From assembly GCA_036263035.1 (NCBI GenBank), contig DATAHR010000111.1, positions 1-5,257 on the forward strand: 5,257 bases of DNA. Reading direction: 5' to 3'. Made by a program: the position numbers and the translations under genes. The notes below the pieces were generated by a model. It did no database searches, had not been told where the DNA came from, and saw only the letters and a list, made by a program, of their open reading frames with translations. The DNA is from JAICYJ01 sp036263035 (GTDB lineage Bacteria; Actinomycetota; Thermoleophilia; Gaiellales; JAICJC01). This document shows positions 1 to 4,892 of the stretch, one piece after another (the stretch's first letter is position 1; each line of letters starts with the position of its first letter).

Positions 1-253
1 CATCGCTGCGGAGTCGGAGGAGCGCAAGCGCGCCGAGTCCGACCCGCTCTCGGAGCGCGAGCGCGAGGTTCTGCGACTGCTCGCCCTCGGGCATACGAAC
101 CAGGAGATCGCGAAGGTGCTCTACATCTCGGTCCGCACCGCCGAGACGCACAGGGCCCACATCATGCAGAAGCTGCGACTGCGATCGCGTGCCGAGCTGG
201 TCAGCTACGCGCTGGAGAACGGCATGCTCGACTCCTCGGATGCCTCCGGCTGA
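1..253 (+). CDS. NarL/LuxR-family response regulator, C-terminal HTH end (5' partial)
   Basis: The reading frame is open from base 2 and ends at TGA 251-253, giving the last 83 residues of a protein whose start lies outside the window. The fragment holds a complete LuxR-type four-helix DNA-binding domain. It begins at LSEREREVLRLLALG and continues with NQEIAKVLYISVRTAETH, the recognition-helix region, and then KLRLRSRAEL, the usual dimerising last helix. The phosphoacceptor receiver domain expected upstream is not visible, so assignment as a response regulator rests on the HTH type and on the sensor kinase that follows directly. A 5' coding overlap with the kinase suggests one transcript and a cognate pair. 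The short tail after the HTH (ENGMLDSSDASG) is unremarkable. A LuxR-type regulator without a receiver remains possible. Confidence 0.9.
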   Translation, partial: IAAESEERKRAESDPLSEREREVLRLLALGHTNQEIAKVLYISVRTAETHRAHIMQKLRLRSRAELVSYALENGMLDSSDASG

Positions 254-1931
254 GACCACCCTGACCCACGGCTCGATGGACGAGCTGCGCCTGCGACGCC
301 TGATCGCCGTCGGCCGCCGGCTGGTGGCCGAGCTCGACCTCGAGGTGCTGCTGATGGACATCGTCGAGGCCGCCCGCGACCTGACGGGGGCGCGGTACGG
401 GGCGCTGGGCGTGCTGAACGAGCGGGGTGACGCCCTCGACCGGTTCCTCACCGTCGGCTTCGACGAGGAGACGCGAACACGGATCGGCGACCTCCCTCAC
501 GGGCACGGCGTGCTCGGGGTGCTGATCAGCGATCCCCGGCCGCTGCGGCTCGCCGACGTGAGCGACCACCCGCGCTCCTATGGCTTCCCGGCGGGGCACC
601 CGCCGATGCGCACGTTCCTCGGCGTCCCGCTGCGGATCCGCGATCAGGTGTACGGCAACCTGTACATGACCGACAAGGAGTCGGGCGAGTTCGACGACGC
701 CGATCAGGAGGCGGCGGTGGTGCTCGCCGAGTGGGCCGGCATCGCCATCGAGAACGCCCGCCTGTACGAGAACGCGACGCGGCGCAGCGAGGAGCTCTCC
801 CGTGCGGTCGCCGGGTTCGAGGCGTCGCTCGCGGTGGCGCGCGCGGTCGGCGGCGAGACCGAGCTCGACCGCATTCTCGAGCTGATCGCCAAGCGCGGCC
901 GCGCGCTGGTGGAGGCGGACTCGATGCTGATTGCCCTGTACGACGGCCGGACGCTGACGATCCGGTCGGTCGCAGGGAGGCTCGACCGGGAGCTGGAGGG
1001 GGGTGTGGTGCACCTGCCCGGGACGGCTGTCTCGGAGGTGATCAACCGGCAGCGCGCCCTGCACATCCACGACGACGGGTCGCCGACGGCGGTGATGGCC
1101 GGAATCGTCGCCCGCGCGGGGCTGGTGGTGCCGCTGGTGTTCCGCACCTCGTGCGTGGGCGTGCTCTGCGCCCTCGATCCGATCGACGGGTCGTCGCGCT
1201 TCACCGCAGAGCATGAGCGGGTGCTGGAGGCGTTCGCAAGCAGCGGGGCGACGGCTGTCGCGACCGGCCAGAACGTCGCCCAGGAACGTCTGCGTCGGAG
1301 CATCGAGGCGTCCGAGAGCGAGCGCCGGCGCTGGGCTCGGGAGCTCCACGACGAGACGCTGCAGGACATGGCGAGCCTGAAACTGCTGCTCGGCGCCGCT
1401 CGACGGTCGAAGGACGTCGAGGCGATCCACCGCGTGCTCGACGACGTCACCGAGCAGCTGATCGCGAGCATCCGCTCCCTGCGCCACCTGATCGGCGAGC
1501 TGCGTCCGGCCGTGCTCGACGACGCCGGCCTGCAGCCGGCGCTCGAGGCGCTGGGCGCCCGGATCGAGTCGTCCGGCATCGACGTCAGCATGTCGCTCGA
1601 CCTGCCGACGCGCGCGAGCGGCGAGCTTCCCCAGGAAGTGGAGGACACGCTCTACCGGCTGGTGCAGGAGGCGCTCACGAACGTGGTCAAGCACGCCGGT
1701 GCGACCGAGGTGTCCGTGTCGGTGGTGCTGGAGGCGGACCGGCTCGAGGTGAACGTGGAGGACAACGGGCGCGGGATCGACCCGGAGGGATCGAGCTCGG
1801 GCTATGGCCTCGTGGGCATGCGGGAGCGGGCGGCACTGGTCGGCGGCACCATCGAGATCGCCAGCGAGCCCGGCCGGGGAACGCGGGTCAGCGCCAGCAT
1901 CCCGCTCCCTCGGCCCGCCGGTCAGCCGTAG
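240..1931 (+). CDS. GAF-GAF sensor histidine kinase, DosS/DevS-like (HisKA_3 type)
   Basis: The product is a 563-aa, apparently soluble kinase with no membrane segment. Order: GAF 1 about 20-178, GAF 2 about 188-343, HisKA_3 dimerisation/phosphotransfer helices about 358-423 with H370 in ARELHDE, then the HATPase_c domain about 466-557. That domain has an N-box at N481 (EALTNVVKHA), a G1 box DNGRG at 508-512 and a glycine-rich GYGLVGMRERA near 521. It should autophosphorylate and pass phosphate to the NarL-type regulator encoded just upstream. GAF 1 closely resembles that of M. tuberculosis DosS: H120 in GHPPMRTFLGVP and Y142 in GNLYMTDK align with haem ligand H149 and distal Y171, with the same 22-residue spacing. 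Haem or redox/gas sensing is therefore plausible but inferred. ATG 240 overlaps the regulator's end by 14 bp. ATG 276 and upstream GTG 189 are alternatives; none has a good Shine-Dalgarno. Confidence 0.93.
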   Translation: MPPAETTLTHGSMDELRLRRLIAVGRRLVAELDLEVLLMDIVEAARDLTGARYGALGVLNERGDALDRFLTVGFDEETRTRIGDLPHGHGVLGVLISDPRPLRLADVSDHPRSYGFPAGHPPMRTFLGVPLRIRDQVYGNLYMTDKESGEFDDADQEAAVVLAEWAGIAIENARLYENATRRSEELSRAVAGFEASLAVARAVGGETELDRILELIAKRGRALVEADSMLIALYDGRTLTIRSVAGRLDRELEGGVVHLPGTAVSEVINRQRALHIHDDGSPTAVMAGIVARAGLVVPLVFRTSCVGVLCALDPIDGSSRFTAEHERVLEAFASSGATAVATGQNVAQERLRRSIEASESERRRWARELHDETLQDMASLKLLLGAARRSKDVEAIHRVLDDVTEQLIASIRSLRHLIGELRPAVLDDAGLQPALEALGARIESSGIDVSMSLDLPTRASGELPQEVEDTLYRLVQEALTNVVKHAGATEVSVSVVLEADRLEVNVEDNGRGIDPEGSSSGYGLVGMRERAALVGGTIEIASEPGRGTRVSASIPLPRPAGQP

Positions 1932-2302
1932 ACGGCTGCCAGCTGCTCGGCCAGATCGCCGTCCCGCGGCAGGAACCCGTCTGCGCCCATGTCGATCGCG
2001 GCTGCGGGCACGAGGTCGCCGCCGATCCCGACCACGACGATGCGGGCGTGGGGGAGAGCGGTCCGGATCCGGCTGACGAGGCCGGCGCCCTCGTGCCGGA
2101 CGGTCGACCGCCCTACGAGGACCACCAGGCGCTGCTCGCCGGTCAGCCGCTCGAGCAGCTCGTCGCCGTCGGACGCCTCCAGGACAACCCGCAGGTTGTC
2201 GTCGTGGCTGCAGAGCGCGCGCAGCGCCGCGCGGTCGAACTGGCGGCGCTCGCAGATGGCCACCGGCAGGATCTCGGGATGATCGACGGCTGTGACGGAC
2301 AT
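1922..2302 (-). CDS. Degenerate receiver-domain (pseudo-receiver) protein
   Basis: This is a 126-aa single-domain protein with the alternating pattern of a CheY-like receiver: VAICERRQFDRAALRAL, LRVVLEASDGDEL, LVVLVGRSTV, VSRIRTALPHARIVVVG, and MGADGFLPRDG at the end. By hand alignment most catalytic positions are lost. The acidic pair is reduced to E18 (next residue R19), the phosphoacceptor Asp falls on G64, the conserved Thr on G92 and the Lys on R113. Phosphorylation in the usual way is unlikely, so a role as a protein-interaction or atypical regulatory domain is inferred. It carries no output domain. The gene runs toward the kinase and overlaps its 3' end by 10 bp, and it is divergent from the universal stress protein gene. 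ATG 2300-2302 was chosen because the receiver fold begins right after it; a weak GGTGG lies 8 bases upstream. Longer starts would run through the divergent promoter region. Confidence 0.8.
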   Translation of the reverse strand: MSVTAVDHPEILPVAICERRQFDRAALRALCSHDDNLRVVLEASDGDELLERLTGEQRLVVLVGRSTVRHEGAGLVSRIRTALPHARIVVVGIGGDLVPAAAIDMGADGFLPRDGDLAEQLAAVYG

Positions 2303-2313
2303 GGTGCAACCCA

Positions 2314-2321
2314 CCGTACGG
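2314..2321. repeat. CCGTACGG palindrome, left copy
   Basis: An eight-base perfect palindrome ends 11 bases before the minus-strand ATG. The same word lies 9 bases before the plus-strand GTG. The similarity continues through the ribosome-binding and start region of both genes, so the two gene starts form a long imperfect inverted repeat. It may be a paired operator or the trace of a duplicated 5' region. Confidence 0.6.
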
Positions 2322-2386
2322 GCCGTGCAGGCGGCCGGCGTCAGGGAACACCACGATCCGCGGCGGCGGCGGAAACCCGCTGTGTT

Positions 2387-2403
2387 CTGCGGGATACCCG
2401 CAG
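2387..2403. repeat. Inverted repeat CTGCGGG-ATA-CCCGCAG
   Basis: Seven-base perfect arms flank a 3-base centre, roughly midway between the divergent starts. An extra CCCGC at 2376-2380 could also pair with the left arm. Size and position suit a dimeric-regulator operator. As RNA it would be a small hairpin if either transcript starts upstream of it. No T-run follows, so it is not a standard terminator. Confidence 0.45.
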
Positions 2404-2472
2404 CACGGGTGGTGGCGGGGACGGACGCGGCCGCAGCGGCCCGGCGGCACGATGCGGCCAGGAACGAACCGA

Positions 2473-2480
2473 CCGTACGG
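2473..2480. repeat. CCGTACGG palindrome, right copy
   Basis: This is the second copy of the 8-base palindrome. Its last two bases are part of the GGAGG Shine-Dalgarno (2479-2483) of the universal stress protein gene. A protein bound here, or a local RNA structure, could affect translation initiation. Confidence 0.6.
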
Positions 2481-2489
2481 AGGTGCGCC

Positions 2490-2966
2490 GTGTCAACCAT
2501 CCTGATTGCAACCGACGGCTCGGATCCCGCGTGCGCGGCGGCCGAGACGGGGCTCGACCTGGCCCGCTGCCTGGGTGACCGGGTGGTCTTCGTCGCCGTG
2601 TGGCATCCCATCTACACGAGCACGTTCGGGGTGCCGCCGACCTACTTCGGCCCCGACGTGGTCGAGGCGGAGCGCGAGTGGGCCGAGGAGGCGCTCGCGG
2701 ATGCGGCCGAGCAGGCGTCCACTGCCGGCGTGGAGGCCGAGACGGTTCTGCTCGAGGGCTCCCCGGCGCTCGAGATCTGCCGGTATGCCGCCGACCACGA
2801 GGTGCGCATGATCGTGATCGGGTCGCACGGTTGGGGTGCGTTCCGCAGCATCGTCAGCCGCAGCACCGTGTCGGGCGTGCTCGCCCACGCGCCGTGCCCG
2901 GTGCTCTCCGGAACGCCGGTGGGCGTGGCCGCCCACCATGCCGACGGCGAGAGGCAAACGGCATGA
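2490..2966 (+). CDS. Universal stress protein (UspA family)
   Basis: The 158-aa product is the usual length of a single Usp domain. It opens with the first beta strand and Asp of the nucleotide site (TILIATDGSD, D9). It continues with a helix (ETGLDLARCLGD), the strand VVFVAVWHP, and the C-terminal phosphate-binding loop region IVIGSHGWGAF followed by the typical VLAHAPCPVL. Usp proteins act in the cytoplasm in stress and dormancy responses, often binding ATP. Here the family motif G-x2-G-x9-G-S/T reads G111, G114 and then R124-S125. The third glycine is replaced by arginine, so ATP binding may be weakened. GTG 2490 is supported by GGAGG six bases upstream (2479-2483) and by the domain starting immediately. 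The stop overlaps the next gene by 4 bp (ATGA), indicating translational coupling. The nearby DosS-like kinase recalls DosR-regulon USP genes. Confidence 0.93.
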   Translation: MSTILIATDGSDPACAAAETGLDLARCLGDRVVFVAVWHPIYTSTFGVPPTYFGPDVVEAEREWAEEALADAAEQASTAGVEAETVLLEGSPALEICRYAADHEVRMIVIGSHGWGAFRSIVSRSTVSGVLAHAPCPVLSGTPVGVAAHHADGERQTA

Positions 2967-3211
2967 ACGGCACCGAAACCCACCTGTGCGATCTGCAGCT
3001 CGCCTCCGGCCGCATCGAGCCATGCCCCGAGGCGGGCTGTCCATTCTGGGACGAGGGGACGTGCGTGGTCGCCGGCCTGCGGCCCGACTTCGACCAGGAC
3101 CCCGAGCTGACGCAGCTGCTGCTGTCGCTGCGAAACCGCCTGGCGCGTCCGGAGCACCGCGACTGGGCGCCGCTGCGGCTGCTGCCGCCGCGGCACCGCA
3201 CGGTAGACTGA
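2963..3211 (+). CDS. Small four-cysteine protein of unknown function
   Basis: This 82-aa product is not assigned to a characterised family. Its first 34 residues carry four cysteines at 9, 21, 26 and 34 (C-x11-C-x4-C-x7-C), including CPEAGCPFWDEGTC, which resembles a small metal-binding knuckle. The second half is an Arg/Leu-rich helix (LTQLLLSLRNRLARP) with a basic tail. From memory, short actinobacterial proteins with a similar Cys-Pro-Phe-Trp motif exist, but that recollection is not evidence of function. Its ATG shares ATGA with the universal stress protein stop, so the two are very likely co-translated and functionally linked. The stop lies only 7 bases before the tRNA gene. Zinc or another metal, or a redox-active thiol role, is inferred only from the cysteines. 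Confidence 0.78.
   Translation: MNGTETHLCDLQLASGRIEPCPEAGCPFWDEGTCVVAGLRPDFDQDPELTQLLLSLRNRLARPEHRDWAPLRLLPPRHRTVD
3204..3209 (+). promoter_or_regulatory. Possible -10 box (TAGACT) for tRNA-Ala
   Basis: TAGACT matches TATAAT at four of six positions and ends 9 bases before the mature tRNA 5' end, with its last base in the stop codon of the preceding gene. No convincing -35 box lies 16-18 bases upstream. Readthrough from the stress-protein operon is an alternative. Confidence 0.4.
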
Positions 3212-3218
3212 GGCTCCC

Positions 3219-3291
3219 GGGGCGGTAGCTCAGTTGGGAGAGCATCTGGTTTGCAACCAGAAGGTCGTCGGTTCGATCCCGATCCGCTCCA
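3219..3291 (+). tRNA. tRNA-Ala (anticodon TGC)
   Basis: A complete 73-base cloverleaf can be folded by eye. The acceptor is GGGGCGG with CCGCTCC (3284-3290), the D-arm GCTC/GAGC, the anticodon stem TCTGG/CCAGA with loop TTTGCAA, the variable loop AGGTC, and the T-arm GTCGG-TTCGATC-CCGAT. The discriminator is A3291. The anticodon TGC is at 3252-3254 and reads GCA codons, and probably other GCN codons by wobble. The third acceptor pair is G3221-T3288, the G3-U70 pair that identifies tRNA-Ala to alanyl-tRNA synthetase. No CCA is encoded; TCG follows. The pyrimidine-rich stretch at 3297-3318 is probably the trailer. Confidence 0.97.
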
Positions 3292-3384
3292 TCGTGCCTC
3301 TTTCTGCTTCTGTTTCCTAAGGGTCGTCGCTTTGAGCGCTAAGGGCCCTTTGAGTTCAAGAGGCGCCTTCCGTTAGAGCTTGCG

Positions 3385-3419
3385 GGTCTCGAACCGATGA
3401 CCTTCTCCGGTTCGAGACC
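3385..3419. repeat. 12-bp perfect inverted repeat with tRNA T-arm sequence
   Basis: Arms 3385-3396 and 3408-3419 are perfectly complementary around an 11-base centre. Each arm, read toward the centre on the left and outward on the right, gives GGTTCGAGACC, a tRNA T-loop word. On the minus strand, bases 3389-3406 read AGAAGGTC-A-TCGGTTCGA and match 17 of 18 bases of the tRNA-Ala variable loop and T-arm at 3259-3276. The repeat ends about 20 bases before a TATACT box, so its right arm overlaps the expected -35 position. It may be an operator, a decayed tRNA piece or an integration scar. Confidence 0.7.
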
Positions 3420-3439
3420 GGGATCGCCGCGCCCCCTCC

Positions 3440-3445
3440 TATACT
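3440..3445 (+). promoter_or_regulatory. -10 box TATACT ahead of the synthetase-like gene
   Basis: TATACT matches TATAAT at five of six positions. Transcription would start near 3452, which is the G of an in-frame GTG-ATG pair opening a short leader ORF. No good -35 box is seen at the usual spacing; that position falls in the right arm of the 12-bp inverted repeat, so an activator may be needed. This implies a 5' leader of about 195 bases for the synthetase-like gene. Confidence 0.5.
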
Positions 3446-3454
3446 GAGGTTGTG

Positions 3455-3523
3455 ATGGTGCGAATCGCCACGACGCTGTTTATCGGGCCCCGGCCGCTGG
3501 CTGGGGTCGTGGCGTTCGCCTAG
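3455..3523 (+). CDS. Putative 22-codon leader peptide
   Basis: ATG 3455 opens MVRIATTLFIGPRPLAGVVAFA and ends at TAG 3521-3523, 122 bases before the synthetase-like gene. The preceding in-frame GTG (3452-3454) coincides with the start point expected from TATACT 3440-3445, so translation could be leaderless. If transcription begins further upstream, GAGG at 3446-3449 could serve as ribosome-binding site. The peptide has two Phe codons (residues 9 and 21, the second just before the stop) but no run of one amino acid, so classical attenuation by a single starved tRNA is not obvious. A strong hairpin lies inside the ORF. The coding status is inferred from context only, and chance occurrence is possible. 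Confidence 0.35.
   Translation: MVRIATTLFIGPRPLAGVVAFA
3486..3508 (+). promoter_or_regulatory. Leader hairpin 1 (10 bp, GCT loop)
   Basis: Bases 3486-3495 pair continuously with 3499-3508 (ten pairs, two of them G-U) around a GCT triloop. The hairpin is inside the leader ORF, so a translating ribosome would open it. Its 3' side contains CTGGGG (3501-3506), which is complementary to CCCCAG at 3549-3554 and again at 3576-3581, allowing alternative folds. Confidence 0.5.
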
Positions 3524-3546
3524 CTCGTTCGAGCATTCGCATCGCT

Positions 3547-3581
3547 CTCCCCAGATGGTCCAGCTGGCCGGGGCTCCCCAG
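3547..3581 (+). promoter_or_regulatory. CTCCCCAG direct repeat and hairpin 2
   Basis: CTCCCCAG occurs at 3547-3554 and 3574-3581. CCCC 3549-3552 can pair with GGGG 3570-3573, with an inner stem GGTC/GGCC (3557-3560, 3566-3569) and a 4-base bulge. The same CCCCAG can instead pair with CTGGGG of hairpin 1. TCTCC 3546-3550 is also complementary to GGAGA (3635-3639) of the ribosome-binding site of the synthetase-like gene. Confidence 0.4.
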
Positions 3582-3599
3582 TCCGCGCATCGCGCGGGC
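3581..3599 (+). promoter_or_regulatory. Leader hairpin 3 (8 bp, ATC loop)
   Basis: GTCCGCGC (3581-3588) pairs with GCGCGGGC (3592-3599) around ATC, with one G-U pair. No T-run follows, so it is not a standard intrinsic terminator. It is probably a stable part of the leader fold. Confidence 0.45.
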
Positions 3600-3645
3600 C
3601 ACGTCCACGCGGCCAGCGATCAACCGACCATCTAGGAGAACTCCC

Positions 3646-4758
3646 ATGCAAACCATCAGCAAGCACCAACTCGAGCGCGCGCTCTCGCTGCGCGACCTAT
3701 CCAACCCCGCCCAGGGCGCCCACGCGATGCAGCGGATCGCCTCTGCGATCACCAGCACGCTTGCCGATCATTGGGGCTGCCCGGTAATCGAATACCGCGA
3801 GTGCCCGATCGTCACGATCCGAGACAACTACGAAGTGCTCGGCTACCCGCCGGACGCCCCGGCACGCGAATCCCGCTACACCAGGTACGTCGACCAGGAC
3901 AGGCTGCTTCGCACTCATGCCAGTGCGATGGTGCCCCACGCGATGGCCCAGCTGGTCACTGGTGCCGAGGTCGACGTCGTCGTCGCGCCGGTCGGGCTGG
4001 TCTATCGCCGCGACGTCGTCGATCGCCTCCACGTCGGCGAGCCCCATCAGCTTGATCTCTGGCGGGTGCGCCGCGACGGCAGTCGTACCGGGGAAGAACT
4101 CCGCGAGATGATCGCGATGATCGTCGAAGCGGTGCTGCCGGGAGCACGGTGGCGCGCGAACCAGGCTAGTCACCCCTACACGGAAAAGGGCCTTGAAGTC
4201 GAGGTGTCGGTCGACGGCCGCTGGGTGGAGCTGCTCGAATGCGGCCTCGCCGGAAGCCACGTCCTGCGAGCTGGCGGCCTTGATGAGCGTTGGAGCGGGC
4301 TTGCTCTTGGCATCGGCTTGGATCGAGCGCTGATGCTTCGCAAGGGCATAACGGATATCCGCCTGCTGCGCTCGAATGATCACCGGGTTCAGGTCCAGAT
4401 GCTCGACTTGGAGCCCTATCGCCCGGTCAGTGCGATGCCGGCAACGCGGCGCGATCTCTCGATCGCCGTTCAAGGCGACCTGACACCCGAGGAACTCGGC
4501 GATCGGGTACGAGCTGCCCTCACCGGCGAAGACCTCGACTCGGTAGAGGAGATGGCGGTCATCAGTGAGACGGCGGCTGACGATCTTCCCGCGCAGGCGA
4601 TCGAGAGGATCGGCCTGCAATCAGGGCAGAAGAACGTGCTGGTTCGCCTGATCTTGCGACACCCGACGCGGACGATGTCGGCGCGGGAGGGAAACCGCAT
4701 CCGAGACGCCGTCTATTCGGCAATCCACGAAGGAACCGCGCACCAATGGGCCTCCTAG
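3646..4758 (+). CDS. Single-chain phenylalanyl-tRNA synthetase-like protein (PheS core + FDX-ACB)
   Basis: The 370-aa product joins a class II PheS-type catalytic core (about 15-255) to the ferredoxin-fold anticodon-binding domain normally at the end of PheT (about 257-370, starting PVSAMPATRRDLSIAV). It lacks the PheS N-terminal coiled coil. This is the plan of monomeric mitochondrial PheRS, not of bacterial alpha2-beta2 enzymes. Active-site motifs persist: RTHAS (H91, S93), VYRRD with R121, PHQLD with Q135, and motif 3 ALGIGLDR followed by MLRKGITDIRLL. A220 aligns with the pocket alanine of E. coli PheS. The FPF pocket tripeptide, however, reads HPY (176-178), and the usual DTF near residue 79 reads YTR. 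It probably activates an amino acid and may charge tRNA, but the substrate is uncertain. AGGAG (3634-3638) lies 7 bases before the ATG. Codon use seems less GC-biased than in the kinase region. Confidence 0.85.
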   Translation: MQTISKHQLERALSLRDLSNPAQGAHAMQRIASAITSTLADHWGCPVIEYRECPIVTIRDNYEVLGYPPDAPARESRYTRYVDQDRLLRTHASAMVPHAMAQLVTGAEVDVVVAPVGLVYRRDVVDRLHVGEPHQLDLWRVRRDGSRTGEELREMIAMIVEAVLPGARWRANQASHPYTEKGLEVEVSVDGRWVELLECGLAGSHVLRAGGLDERWSGLALGIGLDRALMLRKGITDIRLLRSNDHRVQVQMLDLEPYRPVSAMPATRRDLSIAVQGDLTPEELGDRVRAALTGEDLDSVEEMAVISETAADDLPAQAIERIGLQSGQKNVLVRLILRHPTRTMSAREGNRIRDAVYSAIHEGTAHQWAS

Positions 4759-4892
4759 AGCCCACCCATGCACCATTCGTACGCGGAGTGTCAGAAGCGG
4801 CTCTCGTATGACCTGCCTGGGTATTAAGAAGCACGGCTATCACTGGGGGGCCAATGTGTTCCCTCGAGGTAGCGCGGCCGCTGAACGGCTCG

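Larger units (their letters stand above)
2303..2489. promoter_or_regulatory. Divergent intergenic regulatory region
   Basis: These 187 bases separate the minus-strand pseudo-receiver gene from the plus-strand universal stress protein gene, so they must carry both promoters. The region holds two copies of the palindrome CCGTACGG, one next to each start codon, and a 17-bp inverted repeat near the middle. No convincing -35/-10 pair could be picked for either gene, and no DosR-like GGGAC/GTCCC box was found. Confidence 0.5.
3292..3454. other. Non-coding spacer after tRNA-Ala
   Basis: This is the first part of a 354-base stretch without a long gene. It starts with a pyrimidine-rich tRNA trailer, then a 10-base palindrome AAGGGCCCTT (3341-3350) and two copies of CTTTGAG (3330-3336, 3348-3354). 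Next come the tRNA-like inverted repeat and a promoter-like box. No credible ORF was seen on either strand. The remaining part (3455-3645) is the leader of the synthetase-like gene. Confidence 0.6.

Noticed and set aside
731..1216. Plus-strand 161-codon frame inside the kinase gene
   Set aside because: Out-of-frame shadow rich in Arg/Gly/Ala; the kinase frame reads through both GAF domains.
201..2450. Long minus-strand open frame of 749 codons opposite the kinase
   Set aside because: Arg/Pro/His-rich translation with no domain pattern. It is the usual antisense shadow of a GC-rich gene, and the kinase on the plus strand has clear motifs.
3319..3350. Intrinsic terminator after tRNA-Ala
   Set aside because: AAGGG/CCCTT and CGCT/AGCG pairings are short and no T-run follows. 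The palindrome AAGGGCCCTT has no loop.
3362..3428. Possible second tRNA on the plus strand (GTTAGAGC D-arm-like word, T-arm TCCGG-TTCGAGA-CCGGG)
   Set aside because: Only four acceptor pairs form, the D-stem is poor and no proper anticodon stem with a 7-base loop can be drawn. At best it is a remnant.
3372..3440. Intact tRNA on the minus strand around the tRNA-like repeat
   Set aside because: The T-stem has mismatches, and no matching 5' acceptor or D-arm is found at the required distance.
3455..3645. T-box riboswitch controlling the synthetase-like gene
   Set aside because: No AGGGTGGNACCGCG-type T-box motif or Stem I pattern was recognised in the leader.
3480..3758. Minus-strand 92-codon frame across the synthetase leader
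   Set aside because: No domain pattern, and it overlaps the leader and start of a clearly coding gene.
3697..4620. Minus-strand 307-codon frame opposite the synthetase-like gene
   Set aside because: No recognisable motif and no ribosome-binding site. The plus strand has unmistakable PheS and FDX-ACB motifs.
4768..4827. 19-codon ORF between the synthetase-like gene and the zinc-ribbon gene
   Set aside because: No Shine-Dalgarno or promoter signal, very short, and nothing recognisable in the peptide.
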